A stretch of DNA of 64,000 nucleotides from Hyaloraphidium curvatum (GCA_025558095.1 JAIVFI010000006.1:806001-870000), one strand, 5' to 3'. Counted from the first letter of the stretch, positions 19,235 through 29,330 are shown. The notes: a model not told the origin generated them from the letters alone. Translations and numbers: made by a program.

Positions 19235-20831
19235 ATGGGCGGCGCCGACGACGCGGCGGCGGGCGGCCGCGGGACGGCGGCGGACCGTGCGGACGGCGGC
19301 GGCGTGCTGGTCGCGGCCGCCGCGCAACCGCTGCCCGCGGAGGTGCCCGCCGCCGAGGCCGCGGACCGTGCGGAATCGCAGGCGACGGATTCGGACGGTG
19401 CCGAGACGGCGGCCGCCGCGGAGGAGGAGGCGGGGCCGGCGGACTGCGTGGGGGACGCCGGCGCGGACTCCGCGGTGACCAACGCCACGCCGACGCTGCG
19501 GCAAATCGTCACCGAGACGATCGTGATCAATCCGGACATGACGCTGGTCGAGCTGCCGGCCTACTCGGACGCGGACGACACGGTGTTGAAGGGGTCGAGA
19601 CCGGCCGTGACCGCCGTTGTGCTGCTCTTTGGGTGGTGGGTGTCGCCGAAAGCGGGGCCAAATTCCGGCTCTCCGATTGTTTTTGCCGGTGTCTGTTGTG
19701 CTGGAATTGCCAATTGGTCGCGGGACTTTCGGTATTTTCGCTCGGGTTCGGCGCTGAGTCGAATCATCTCCCACGCAGGACCGGGTCGACGCTCCGGCAC
19801 GTCTCCAAGTACCGCCAACTCTACCACGAGCTGTCCCCCCTGCACCGCACCGCCGTCATCTCCCACGTGGCGTCGTATGCGGCCGGCACGGCTTCGCCCG
19901 CGGGCCTCGAGGCCTTCTTCCGCCCCCTCATCGACCTCCTCCTCGCGCACTACCCCTCCGTCTTTGACCTCTCCCTCCCCGACCCGCCGCAAAGGCCGCA
20001 CCTCATCGTGCACGCCTTCTCCAACGGCGGCTCGCACCAGCTGCACCACTTTTTCCGGTGCCTCAGGCTGCGCTTCCCCTCCCCCGCGCGGCACCTCCCC
20101 CTGACCTCGCTCATCGTCGACTCGGCCCCGGGCCGCAACACCGTCCGCGGGTTCGCCGAGTTCCTCCTCGTCGTGCTGCGCCTGCGGCGCACCGCGCTCT
20201 CGGTCGCCGCGTGCCACGCGCTCTCGTTCGTCGTGCAGTCGGCCGCCCTTTTCGTGCGCACGGCGTGGGCGCTGCTGCTGGGGCGGAAGAGGGACGGGCA
20301 CAAATGGGGGGTGCCGGACGATTTCTCGGAGCAGATCTTCGAGACGTACGGGTGCGGGCCGCCGCGGAGGGTGCCCGGGCTCGGGGGATCCGAGTGGACG
20401 CAGCGGTGCGGGAAGCTGCTCATCTACTCCGAGGTGGGGCCTCCGCTGAAGGTGCCGCGGGGACCGTTTGCTGACCCGGAGAGCAGATCGACCAGCTGAT
20501 CGACCACCGCGGCGTGCACGAGGTCGCCGACACGCTCCGCATCCGCGCCGCCGAGCGCGAGGCCCGCGGCGAGGCGGACGCGCACGGCTGGGTGGAGGAG
20601 ATGAAGTTCCTCGTGGGTCCCACCCCGTTCCGCCGCAAATCGGGCGCTGACCCCCGCGACCAGGACACGGACCACGTGGCGCACTACCTCGCCTACCCCG
20701 ACGCGTACCGGGACCGGCTGCGGAGCTTCCTGCAGCGGTGCGGGGTCGAGTGCATCGGGACGTTCGGGGACGGGGGCGCGGCGGCACGGCGCGCGGCGAA
20801 GGAGGCGGCGAGCAGGGCGGAGCGGGGCTGA
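19235..20831 (+). CDS. TMEM53: TMEM53/DUF829-type alpha-beta hydrolase-like membrane protein
   Basis: Three exons: 19235..19635, 19779..20433 and 20487..20831, 466 residues. Introns are 143 and 53 nt with donors GTGGGT and GTGGGG. An Ala/Glu-rich, probably disordered N-terminus (~100 residues) is followed by VVLLFGWTGSTLRHVSKYRQLY, assembled across intron 1 and typical of the family start. HLIVHAFSNGGSHQLHHF contains the nucleophile-elbow-like FSNGG, then LIVDSAPG. Splicing intron 2 gives LLIYSEIDQLIDHRGVHEV, the conserved Asp region. Two hydrophobic stretches near VAACHALSFVVQSAALFVRTA could anchor it. Animal TMEM53 is a nuclear envelope protein; the biochemical activity of the family is uncertain. 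Confidence 0.82.
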
Positions 20832-21008
20832 TGTTCTTGTATATTGGTTCTTTAGGTGATCAATCGATTCTTGCTTTCCGCAGCACGTTCGAACCCGAAT
20901 CCGGAGTTCAATGCATGACGGATCTAGTGCGCGCTAGCGGCGAATCCGGAGTTCCGTCCAAACAAACAACTCAAAGGTGCCGGGGGCCGGAGCCCGGAGC
21001 ACACCGCA

Positions 21009-21890
21009 ATGACCTCGCCCCCCGGCATCCGAACCTGCCTCGCGGTGCTGGCGTGCCTTGCGGTGCCGCTCCTGGTCCCCTGGGGGCCCCTTGTCCCTGC
21101 GCCGGCAAGTGCGCCGGACGTTCCGCCGCCGGTCCCGCAGCCGGCCGTGCCGCCCGAGGCCGTCGACGGCTGGCTGCTCGAGCTCCCGGTGGACCCCGAC
21201 GGCGACGGCCGCGCTGACCGCGTGCCGCTCTCCGGCGTGCTGCTTGCGGGGCACCCGCCGTGGTTCGTCCCCGGCCCCGCGGGGTTCGTGCTGCGGTCGC
21301 CCGTGCACGGCGCGCGGTCGCGCACGTCTAAGTTCGTGCGCTGCGAGCTGCGCGAGAGCGGCGCCCCGGAGCGCAACGGCTCGCGGCGCCGCGCCCCCGA
21401 CTGGCCGTGCATGTCGACAGCCCGCGGGATTGTCGCCGAGCTCGCCGTGCTCGCCGCCCCGCCGAAGCGGCCGCGGGTCATCATCGCGCAGCTGCACGAG
21501 AAAATGCACGACCTCGCGTACGCCGCCTACGTCGGACAGCAGACAGGGGGGCCCGGGGAGCTGGTGCTCCGCGCAAACGACGCCCGCAACCGCACCACGC
21601 TGGACGCCGCCTACTCGCTCGGCGACACGCTGCGGTTGGAGATCGCCGTGGAGAACGGCACGCTGACCGTGGGATACCTCAACCGGCGGACGGGCGCCTC
21701 GGCCGCCGCGCGCTTCCGCATCGACCCGGGCCTGGTCAGCGGCGGCTGCTTCTTCAAGACGGGCGCCTACCCGCAGGCGTACAGCGCCACGCAGGCGTAC
21801 CCGGCGCGGTGGAACGTCTCGGGGCCGTTCGACGAGCCGGACGCGTACGGCGAGGTGCTGGTCCGCAGCGTGCGGCTCTTCGGTTCCTAG
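21009..21890 (+). CDS. Secreted polysaccharide lyase (PL7/PL20-like jelly roll)
   Basis: Single exon, 293 residues. Residues 8-24 form a hydrophobic signal peptide followed by a Pro/Ala linker. The three conserved blocks of alginate/glucuronan lyase jelly rolls are visible: KFVRCELRESG (Arg and Glu of the R-x-E-L-R motif), VIIAQLHEKMHD (Q-x-H), and GGCFFKTGAYPQAYS (Y-F-K-x-G-x-Y-x-Q, here with F for the first Tyr). These residues build the active-site cleft and cut uronic-acid polysaccharides by beta-elimination. Whether alginate, glucuronan or another uronan is the substrate cannot be told. It is convergent with, and 56 bases from, a beta-helix DUF4955-type gene, which would also fit polysaccharide use. 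Confidence 0.78.
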   Translation: MTSPPGIRTCLAVLACLAVPLLVPWGPLVPAPASAPDVPPPVPQPAVPPEAVDGWLLELPVDPDGDGRADRVPLSGVLLAGHPPWFVPGPAGFVLRSPVHGARSRTSKFVRCELRESGAPERNGSRRRAPDWPCMSTARGIVAELAVLAAPPKRPRVIIAQLHEKMHDLAYAAYVGQQTGGPGELVLRANDARNRTTLDAAYSLGDTLRLEIAVENGTLTVGYLNRRTGASAAARFRIDPGLVSGGCFFKTGAYPQAYSATQAYPARWNVSGPFDEPDAYGEVLVRSVRLFGS

Positions 21891-21946
21891 CAATCCAGGC
21901 CGGTGTCCACCCCGAGGCGAAAAGACAGGAGCCCAGTGCAGTTGTG

Positions 21947-24067
21947 TCACACCAGCTCCAACCGCCCGTGCACGCCGCCCCTCTTCCTCTCCTCGACCAA
22001 CCACCTCCCCCCCACGGCCTGCGCCATCTCCTCCATCGCCCGCACCACCCTCCCCATCGCCTCGACCTTCCACCCCACCCCCGTGCCCTTGTGCCCCCTC
22101 TTGACCCTGAACGCCACCCGCCCCCCGTCAGCGCGCACGAACAGCGTGCACGGCGGCGCGGGCGGCCACGGCTGCCCGCGGCTGGGGATCTTCCCGGACC
22201 AGGTGCACATGCCGTGCAGCAGGGCGCGCAGGAGGACGTAGTCCGTCCGCAGCGCGACGCCGCCCCACGGGTCCGCCGCCGTGGCGTTTGGCCGCCCCCG
22301 GGGGCCCTCGGGCACCACCCTCACGCGGTCCGCCCAACCGCGGTGCTGCGCCGCCATCACCCCGCTCAGGTCCTCCAGCAGCTCCCACAGCGCGAACCGT
22401 TCCTCCACCAGCGCGGACTTGGCATCGTGCGGCGCGAGCGGCATCCCCACGAACCGCGCGTGCTCCGCGCGGGCGGCGGCGATCCACGCCGGGACGGAGC
22501 CGAGCCGCCGCGCAAGCTGGTGCTCGTACAGCGATTCCGGGCGCACGGGGCGGCCCGGATTGACGTTTGCGAGCACCGTGCGCGGGTCGACAGCAAGGGG
22601 GTCGCCGTGCAGCCCGACGAAGAGGGGCCGCGCGATGCGGGGGAGGTTGGCCCGGCGCGGGCCCCAGAAGTCCACTTCCCCTTCCGGGGTCTGATCGCGG
22701 TGGAGGGTGTTCCAGTGCACGAGGCCGAACGCGTGGTGCGGGTACGCCCGCTCGGGGCCGAAGCTCGCGGCCACGGAGCCGCCGGCCGCCGCGTCGACGA
22801 GGGTGGCGTAGGGCAGGTTGCCGTGGAAATCAAAGGCCTGCGAGGGCGCGAGGGACCAGCGCCAGGCGACGGTGCCGCACGCCGAGTTGCCGACGCTCGC
22901 GGCGTGCAGCTGGCCCCCCGGGGTCTCGTCGTCCGAGAGCGCGAGGAGGGTGAAGGAGGAGGAGCGCACGGCGGCGTTGAAGTGCGAGGGGTTGCCGACG
23001 AAGCGGAGGTGCGAGGCGGTGCAGCCCAGGGCGCGGCGGAAGACGAGCGCGGTGTTGCAGCTGGCAAAGACGAGGCGGCGCGCGAAGCAGCCGGCGACCT
23101 CGTCGAACGCCACAGCGTCCCAGCCCTCGTCGTCGAGGATGGAGCGGTGGTGCGCAAAGGCCGTGCGCATGGCGCCGTGGAAGGCGATGTCCTCGATGCC
23201 GACGTTTTCCAGCACGTCCGCCATGCGGCACACGGAAGCGCCGGCGTCAAAGTCGACGAGCACGGGTTCGTGCAGGAGGAGTTCCCAGTGGGGTCTGCCC
23301 GACGAGTCCGAAGTCCGCCGCACCTCGGCCACGCGGTGCCGCTCCTCGACGAACGCCTCCCCCCCGGCGACGCGGGTCCACGCCGGGTCGGGTTCCAGCC
23401 CGGCAAGCAGGGTGTCCCGCATCGCGCCCCGCGCGTTCGCCTTGATCCGGATCACGTCGCCCCTGCGGAACGCCCCCGCATCGAGGACGTGCACGGCAAA
23501 GCCCCCGCGCCGCGCCCGCACCGCCAGCCCCGTGAGCGCGGCGGGCTCGGCCGGCCCCGGCCCAAACACAAACACCGCCGGGATGGCGTTGAAGTCCGCT
23601 GCCGCCTTCGGCATCGGGAACGGTTCCCGCGGGCCGGCGTGGACGATGCGCACGACGGTGCCGCCCGCTCCCGCCCCCGCGCCGCGCACGACGATGTTCG
23701 AGCCGTTGACTCTGATGGGCCGCGAGGCGCCGCGCACCGTCCACACCAGCAGGCGGCCGGCGGGCAGCTCGACGACGCCGCCGCCCGCGCGCTCGGCGGC
23801 CGCCACGGCGGCGCGGATGGCGGCCTCGTCGGACCGATCGTCGTCGGCGACCGCGCCAAAGTCGGCCGCGCGGAACACGGGGCGGCCGGCGACGACGGCC
23901 GCGGCATCGGGCACGCCGCGCTCGCCCCGGTCGAAGCCGGCGTACGAAAAGTCGGTGCCGACGAGCGATAAGGCGTCGGGCGGGGCCGTCGTCCGAAAAG
24001 CAAACAGCGCGCATAATGCCGCGAGCACCGCCGCCGCCGCCCACCGGGGCAGCCGCGCGGGCTGCAT
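21947..24067 (-). CDS. Secreted beta-helix protein (pectate-lyase superfamily / DUF4955-like)
   Basis: Single exon, 706 residues from the ATG at 24067; the frame remains open upstream, but this Met starts a proper signal peptide or anchor (PRWAAAAVLAALCALFAF). The mature N-terminus has FSYAGFDRGERGVPD and FRAADFGAVADDDRSDEAAI, the opening of a right-handed parallel beta-helix of the pectate-lyase-like superfamily. Central repeats such as VLENVGIEDIAFHGAM, FARRLVFASCNTALVF and CTASHLRFVGNPSHFNAAVRS fit helix rungs, and FGLVHWNTLHRDQTPEGEVDFWG and LYEHQLARRLG match the DUF4955 type of C-terminal part. These proteins occur with polysaccharide-degrading enzymes. Catalytic residues cannot be assigned. 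It shares a 123-base divergent promoter region with a glycosyltransferase-like gene. Confidence 0.72.
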   Translation of the reverse strand: MQPARLPRWAAAAVLAALCALFAFRTTAPPDALSLVGTDFSYAGFDRGERGVPDAAAVVAGRPVFRAADFGAVADDDRSDEAAIRAAVAAAERAGGGVVELPAGRLLVWTVRGASRPIRVNGSNIVVRGAGAGAGGTVVRIVHAGPREPFPMPKAAADFNAIPAVFVFGPGPAEPAALTGLAVRARRGGFAVHVLDAGAFRRGDVIRIKANARGAMRDTLLAGLEPDPAWTRVAGGEAFVEERHRVAEVRRTSDSSGRPHWELLLHEPVLVDFDAGASVCRMADVLENVGIEDIAFHGAMRTAFAHHRSILDDEGWDAVAFDEVAGCFARRLVFASCNTALVFRRALGCTASHLRFVGNPSHFNAAVRSSSFTLLALSDDETPGGQLHAASVGNSACGTVAWRWSLAPSQAFDFHGNLPYATLVDAAAGGSVAASFGPERAYPHHAFGLVHWNTLHRDQTPEGEVDFWGPRRANLPRIARPLFVGLHGDPLAVDPRTVLANVNPGRPVRPESLYEHQLARRLGSVPAWIAAARAEHARFVGMPLAPHDAKSALVEERFALWELLEDLSGVMAAQHRGWADRVRVVPEGPRGRPNATAADPWGGVALRTDYVLLRALLHGMCTWSGKIPSRGQPWPPAPPCTLFVRADGGRVAFRVKRGHKGTGVGWKVEAMGRVVRAMEEMAQAVGGRWLVEERKRGGVHGRLELV

Positions 24068-24190
24068 GTCAGCGCATGCTGCCTGTTGTGGTTGCTGCGG
24101 GCGGCGTGCGATCCCCCTCGGCCCCTCGGCTGGACCCATCAACATGCCGTCCGCAGCAAAACCGACCGCAGCAGTCCACCAGCGTCGAAC
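24068..24190. promoter_or_regulatory. Short divergent promoter region
   Basis: Only 123 bases separate the ATGs of the beta-helix gene (minus) and the glycosyltransferase-like gene (plus). Both 5' UTRs and core promoters must fit here or overlap the genes, so co-regulation is plausible. This is inference from spacing; I identify no specific factor site. Confidence 0.35.
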
Positions 24191-25601
24191 ATGGGGGGCA
24201 GCAGCCGGCCGCTGAAGGCGCTCGCGCTCGCCGTCGTCGGCGTGGCGGCGCTCGGGTGGGCGGCGCCGTGGCAGGCCGGGCTGCCGCCGCATCCCCCGCC
24301 CCCTCCCGGCACCCTCGCCGCGCTGCCGCGGAAAATGACCATCGCCGTGAGCCGGACCGCGTGTCTGCCTTGAAACGATCTCACTGTGCTCGTTGCGTCA
24401 GGTGGTCAACGGCAACAAGTCGCACCAGAACGGGTACGCCGCCGTGCTCTACGCGCTGTCGCGCATGTGGCCTGCGCCGGACGTGACGCTATTCCGCGCG
24501 CCACCGTCGTTCGGCATCGCGTCCGTGACCGCGGCCTTCTTCTCCGGGCCGACGAAACCCTTCGAGGACTTTTTCGCGGACCCGTGCGCGTTCGACGCCG
24601 TCGTCTTTGCGACCGCCCCCTTCGACCGCATGCACCCGGCCGTGCCCGACAACCTCACCGCCAGGCTGATTGCGTGCCGATCACCATCCTCAGGACACGC
24701 GGGCCTGGGTCTTGAACATGCAGGCCGACCAGCCAGCCCCCGCCTCGTGTTCCAGCTGCACAACGCCGACTCGTTCGACGCGCACCCGCCGTCGCTGGAC
24801 CTCCTGCGCGCCCTGCAGCCCGGCGCCGTGCTCGCCGTGGCCCCGCACACGGCGGCGCACATCCGAGCTTCCCTCGCTCGGCACTCCCTGGACGCCGCGG
24901 TGGCGGGCCCGGTGGACTACCTCGTCACCGCCGCCCCGGCCGTGTGCCCCGGCCTGGAGCTGGCGCACCGCAGCGGGCTCGTCGTGCAGGGCAAGATCTC
25001 CCGGGTGCGGCGCAACCTCACCGCCGTGTGGTCCGCCGCGCGCGACCTCCCCGCCGGCTCGCCGCTGCTCCCGATCCGCCTCGTGGGGATGATGGACACG
25101 ACCCCCCGCGGCCGCCCCGCGCTGCCCGCGGACCTGCTCGGGGGCGCAAGGCTGCAGGTGCCGTTCCGCAAGCAGCCGGGCGAGTTCCCGGAGTACTACG
25201 GCGCCGTCGCCCGCGGCGTCGCCCTGCTCCCCGCGCTGCCGGACCCCGGCACGGCGGACGGGTACGACTACTTCTCCAGCAAATCCACGTCGACCGTGCC
25301 CGTCTCGCTGATTGCCCTGACGCCGCTCGTCTCCACCCCCAGGCTGCTCGAGGCCTACGCCTACCTCCCGCCGGAAGCCACGCTGCGCGCCGCGGACGGC
25401 ACCGTCGGCGCCGCCGCGCGCGCGCTGGCCGAGGCGGACTACGGCGGCGTGCTGGCGGCCCTGGGGAGGGCGAGGGACTGCGTGATGGCGAGGAACGCCG
25501 AGGTGCTGGCGAGGGCGGTGGCGGGGAGGACGGAAGGCGGGCCGCTGCCGGATCGGTACTGCGGCGAAGGAGGGGCGGGCGAGCCCGGAGCCGGGCGGTG
25601 A
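24191..25601 (+). CDS. Membrane-anchored glycosyltransferase-like protein
   Basis: Likely three exons: 24191..24346, 24402..24673 and 24737..25601, 430 residues. Intron 1 (GTGAGC...GCGTCAG, with in-frame stops) is well supported and gives MTIAVVNGNKSHQNGYAAVL. Intron 2 (GTGCCG...CCAG, 63 nt) lacks a stop and is less certain; splicing gives LTARLIAPRLVFQLHNADSF. The N-terminus has a signal anchor (ALALAVVGVAALGWAAPW). Features shared with fungal glycosyltransferase-like proteins are FQLHNADSF, VVQGKISRVRRNLTAVW and a late YDYFSSKSTSTVPVSLIALTPLV, suggestive of a GT-B fold nucleotide-sugar enzyme. I cannot assign a CAZy family. Probably Golgi-located. Confidence 0.6.
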
Positions 25602-25927
25602 ACCGGGAGGGGAGGGGGTGCCGGTGCGCATTTTGGGCCCGCGGATCCGCTCCCGGACCCGACGGAGACGGCCGGTCCGATCGAGCCTGTCTTCGGGGTG
25701 CGGACCGCCTCGCCGGGCAGCCGTCGGCGGGAAACGAGGGGGAGGCGGCAAAACAGTGCAGGACTAATGTGTTGTCCCTGATTTAGTTCGATGCCGATTT
25801 AGTTCGATGCCCATGGGCTGTGTCGAGAGTTGGGGTGTTGGTGCGACCATTGCAGATCTGGGAGGTTCGCGGCGTACACCTCATTGGAACGCGCTCCCCC
25901 TCATCCGTTCCCCCGCCACACACCGCC
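25602..25927. other. Intergenic with a short tandem repeat
   Basis: About 325 bases between the glycosyltransferase-like gene and an F-box-like gene on the same strand. It contains a perfect direct duplication of gatttagttcgatgcc (25780..25795 and 25796..25811). No gene recognised. Confidence 0.45.
25780..25811. repeat. 16-bp direct tandem duplication
   Basis: Two adjacent perfect copies of gatttagttcgatgcc. It lies about 115 bases upstream of the F-box-like start codon, so it may be a duplicated regulatory element or simple slippage. Function unknown. Confidence 0.7.
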
Positions 25928-27166
25928 ATGATGAGGGGCCGCATTGTCTTCGACGAGGACGACGACCGCGACGAACTCATGAGCACCGGGTGGGGCTCGG
26001 CGCCGCCCTCGCCCCCGTCGGACGCGGGCCGCATGGACGACCCGGACGCGTTCCACGGCGGCCCGCCGCACCCGCACGGAGCCTTTCCGATCATTTTCGA
26101 CCACCTCGCGGCGAACGGGCTGAACAAGACGCTGCTCCGCTGCGCCCTCGCGTGCCGCGGCCTCCACGAGATCTGCATGCCGCTGCTCCTCCGCCGCCTG
26201 GCGCCGCTGCACGGCGTGCTGTTCCCGCCCAAAAAGGTCACCTCGGCGTGGCTCCGCTTCGCCGACGCGGCGACGGCCGACGGCCGCCTCGCCGGCGTGG
26301 CCGCGCTGGACATGTCGCACGCCTCGCGGTGGTACTCGCGCAACGCGTCGGCGGCCGCGGCGTGCCGCAGGATCCTGCGGGGGTGCACCAATATGGCGGA
26401 GCTCGCGATCCACATCACGCCGAGGAACGTGGAGGACCTCGGGCCGATCCTGTCCGCGTGCGGCTCGGTGCGCAGGCTGCGGCTCGCGCTGCCGTACGAG
26501 ATCGCGAGGACGGGGATGCACCCGCTGCCCAGGTACACCGAAGAGGTCCACATCACAATCTCGAGCGATCCCGCGGTCAAGATCCGGGGCGACCTCTCCC
26601 CGCTGTGGCACGCCCTCGACCAGCTCGAGCACCTCGAGTCGTGGACCCTCGCCGGCGGCCCCGACGCCTCCCTCGCGCAGTACGAGAACCTCGTCTACCT
26701 GCTGTCCTCCCTCGACGCCGGCGACGCCGCCCTCCCGGCCGAGCTCCTCCGCGCAAGGTACTTGCGCCCCCTCGACCTGGCGTTTGCCCCCCCGCGCGAC
26801 CCCGCCGCCTGGCCCGCGGTCGCCAGGCTGCGCATCGAGGGCACGCTCGTCCTGCACGGGCCCGAGACGAGGATGTTCCTCCGCGGGTGCCCCGAGGCGG
26901 GTGAGCTCCGCATCGTGCGGCCGGTGCCGACGATGTTGGCGGCGGACGCGAGCAGCCTCGGCCACGAGGGGCGGATGGCGGCGGTCCGCACCGTGTTGAG
27001 GAGGAGGGTGGGGAGGCTTGCGGTGCAAGCGTACCCGCCCGATGCGGACGCCAAGATGCAGGCGCGCGGGTGGTTCACGGCCAAGGAGAAGAGGTTCTGG
27101 CGCGAGGTGGCCGACGAGTGGCTCGCGCAGGGGATCGAGCGTGACCCGAGGAAGAGGCTTTGGTGA
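25928..27166 (+). CDS. F-box/LRR-like protein
   Basis: Single exon, about 412 residues from the ATG at 25928 (a second ATG follows immediately). After an acidic, disordered N-terminus (FDEDDDRDELMSTGWG) comes PIIFDHLAANGLNKTLLRCALACRGLHEICMPLLLRRL, which has the shape of an F-box: hydrophobic core, alternation of helices and a CALACRGLHEICMPLL centre. Regular leucine-rich stretches follow (CTNMAELAIHI, SVRRLRLAL, LEHLESWTLAG), consistent with LRR-like substrate recognition. F-box proteins recruit substrates to SCF ubiquitin ligases through Skp1. Another intact relative (28251..29330) and a broken one (13041..13390) show an expanded family. Target unknown. Confidence 0.6.
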   Translation: MMRGRIVFDEDDDRDELMSTGWGSAPPSPPSDAGRMDDPDAFHGGPPHPHGAFPIIFDHLAANGLNKTLLRCALACRGLHEICMPLLLRRLAPLHGVLFPPKKVTSAWLRFADAATADGRLAGVAALDMSHASRWYSRNASAAAACRRILRGCTNMAELAIHITPRNVEDLGPILSACGSVRRLRLALPYEIARTGMHPLPRYTEEVHITISSDPAVKIRGDLSPLWHALDQLEHLESWTLAGGPDASLAQYENLVYLLSSLDAGDAALPAELLRARYLRPLDLAFAPPRDPAAWPAVARLRIEGTLVLHGPETRMFLRGCPEAGELRIVRPVPTMLAADASSLGHEGRMAAVRTVLRRRVGRLAVQAYPPDADAKMQARGWFTAKEKRFWREVADEWLAQGIERDPRKRLW

Positions 27167-27232
27167 GGGTGGGTGGCCGTCGCGTGCAGAGAGGTTGCGG
27201 CCGGTCGGCGGGCCGTTGGAGAATGGAGGTGT

Positions 27233-28173
27233 TCATGCGTTGTTGAGCTTGAGCACGTAGTCGACGACCTGGGATAGCGAAGAGATCTGGCCGGGGCCGT
27301 CGATCGGCTTGCCGCGCTTCAGGAGCAGCGCATGCCAACCGGCTTTTGTGGCCGATTCGTAGTCCCTGTCCGGGGGCGTAGTGTCAGGGCGTCGAGCCGG
27401 GCCCTCCTTGGCTGCCCGCCCCGCGACCCACTTTTCCAGGTCATCCCCGACGTGCAGGCACTCCCCCGGCGCCATCCCCTCACCCTCCTTCACCATCCCG
27501 CTCGCCTCCCCCCGCACCCTCTCCCAGACCCGCGGATCCGGCTTCTCGGCGCCCATCTCGTAGCTCCCCAGCGCAAAGTCCGCGGAGATCCCCAGCGTCC
27601 GCAGCACGGCGCCGAGCCGGTCGTCCATGTTCGACGTGCAGCATATGATAGGGCGGGAAGGAAGCGCGCGGAGGGCGTCGAGGGCCGGGAGGGCGTCGGG
27701 GTAGACCTGTCACTGCCGGTGAGCCATGTTCCCGCGCCCTCGAGAGACAACCCACCGTGTACCGCCCCGGATCCCGCGCGAACCCGTCGTACAGCTCCGC
27801 GATCACCGCCTCCCTCCCCGCCGGATCGCGCGCCAGGTCCACCCCGGCCCGCGCGAACGCGTCGCCGATCACCGCCTCCCACCACCCCCGCACGCCCAGC
27901 GAGCCCCGCCCGAAGTTCGGGTGCGAACGCGAGAAGGCCGCGCGCGCGGCGGAGAACGACGCGTCGAGGCGGGATTCCGGGGACGGGAGGGCGGCGAGGG
28001 GGGCGAGGAGGGACGGCGGGAGGTGCGTGCGGGCCGCGGCGAGCTGCCGATCCCGGCGGTCAGGGGCCGCATCGCGGGGCGAACAGGGCGCCGATCCCCA
28101 CGTACTGCGCGCCGACGGAGCCGCGCGGGCTGAAGAGGGTGCCGAACGCGTCGAACGACACGAGGCGGATCAT
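27233..28173 (-). CDS. HDHD3: HAD-superfamily hydrolase, HDHD3-like
   Basis: Four exons: 28173..28102, 28043..27756, 27706..27432 and 27365..27233, 255 residues; introns of 58, 49 and 66 nt with donors GTGGGG, GTGGGT and GTGGGT. The first exon holds the nucleophile motif VSFDAFGTLF (first Asp nucleophile; the second Asp position is Ala-Phe-Gly, as in several HDHD3 relatives). Exon 2 has FSRSHPNFG and WWEAVIGDAF of the cap; exon 3 starts YPDALPALDALRAL and has motif II IICCTSN and the motif III lysine in EKPDPRVW. The junction of exons 3 and 4 yields LHVGDDLEKDYESATKAGWHALL, motif IV with DD. The enzyme should be a Mg-dependent small-molecule phosphatase; substrate unknown. Confidence 0.87.
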
Positions 28174-28250
28174 GTTTGTCGTCTCCGGATGCAACGACTC
28201 TACAACTCACGAGTTGGTTGACGCAGATGCGGTGCCTACATGATGGCAAA

Positions 28251-29330
28251 TCAACTAAACTGCTTTCCGTCCCGCCGTAGCTTTGCTACGCGCGAACAAC
28301 CGCCAGAAATCCGCACACGGTTCGCCGCGCGCAACGAGACTTCCAGGACCGTCCCCTGCCCCAGCCTCTCCAGGGCGGCGGCGATAGCTTCCTGTTGCAT
28401 ATCTGTGATCATCCTGTGGCGCCAGCTGATTTGGATACGGATCCGGGGGATCCCCGGGCGCAGCACGCGAAGCATGGCGACGGCGTCCGAGGGTGGCACA
28501 TCCCGGAGGCTCAGGCTCTCCGTTATCGACATCGTGGCAAGGATGGGCAGGTGGTAGCTAAAGAGCTTCGGGGGATCAGAGAGGGAGAGTCTGAGGTGCT
28601 GGATCCGTATGTCCTGGATATGCGCAAAGTCCACCAGGTACTCGGTCGTGATCCCGAGCTCGGTGATCCTCGTTGCCAGGCGAGGACAGCGCGAAAAGGA
28701 GGCCCCTTGAGGACAGGAAACAGCCTCGAGATTGGGGAGCTGTTCGAAATGCCGCATGAGGCGATTGAAACCGAACCCCAACACATTAATCTTGCGCAGG
28801 TTCGGCATCGTTTCCGAAAGGGGCCGAGGTCCGAAGGCAAACAGTTCCTCGACGTGTGTGTCGCCGACCCCTAACTCCTCCACTTCGGGCGCACCCAGGG
28901 TGCCCAACACCGCCCAGACAGCGTCCAATCCGACGCGGGGCACGATCTGGAACTCGATGGCCTTGACGGTCGCGGCGCAGCGGCGAAACAGCTCCAAGAG
29001 CGCGTCCCAATAGTCCGCATTCATCTCCACTTGGTTGCCTCCTTTGTTCCACGTGATGCGGCTGACGCGGGTGTAGCGCGCCGGGTCCCTGGCGACGGCG
29101 CCCAACGCCGCCGCCGACATGAACTCGAGCCACAGATCGCGGGATAGCAGCGGCAGGGCAATCTCGCTGCAGGCCCGGATGGCGAGGGCGAAATGCAGCA
29201 CGTTGGAACGAGCCCGGCGGCCGGGCCGGCGGCCCAAGACGCGTTCCAGGATGATGAGCGCGATCTCGAGCGGCAGGCCCGGGATGGCGGCATCGGCGTA
29301 CGCGTCCGCAGCGGCGGGAGGATCGCTCAT
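28251..29330 (-). CDS. F-box/LRR-like protein
   Basis: Single exon, 359 residues from the ATG at 29330. The N-terminal F-box-like segment is IPGLPLEIALIILERVLG, followed after a gap by FALAIRACSEIALPLLSRDLWLEFM. Downstream are leucine-rich, evenly spaced stretches (VEELGVGDTHVEELFAF, NLRKINVLGFGF, NLEAVSCPQG, ITELGITTEYLVDF, IQHLRLSLSDPP) that resemble irregular LRRs. The likely role is substrate recognition in an SCF ubiquitin ligase. A truncated, frameshifted copy lies at 13041..13390. The divergent neighbour at 29494 shares a 163-base upstream region. Confidence 0.65.
   Translation of the reverse strand: MSDPPAAADAYADAAIPGLPLEIALIILERVLGRRPGRRARSNVLHFALAIRACSEIALPLLSRDLWLEFMSAAALGAVARDPARYTRVSRITWNKGGNQVEMNADYWDALLELFRRCAATVKAIEFQIVPRVGLDAVWAVLGTLGAPEVEELGVGDTHVEELFAFGPRPLSETMPNLRKINVLGFGFNRLMRHFEQLPNLEAVSCPQGASFSRCPRLATRITELGITTEYLVDFAHIQDIRIQHLRLSLSDPPKLFSYHLPILATMSITESLSLRDVPPSDAVAMLRVLRPGIPRIRIQISWRHRMITDMQQEAIAAALERLGQGTVLEVSLRAANRVRISGGCSRVAKLRRDGKQFS

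Noticed and set aside
21407-23971. 854-codon plus-strand frame overlapping the lyase and opposite the beta-helix gene
   Set aside because: Out of frame with the lyase motifs and antisense to a gene with a signal peptide and beta-helix rungs.
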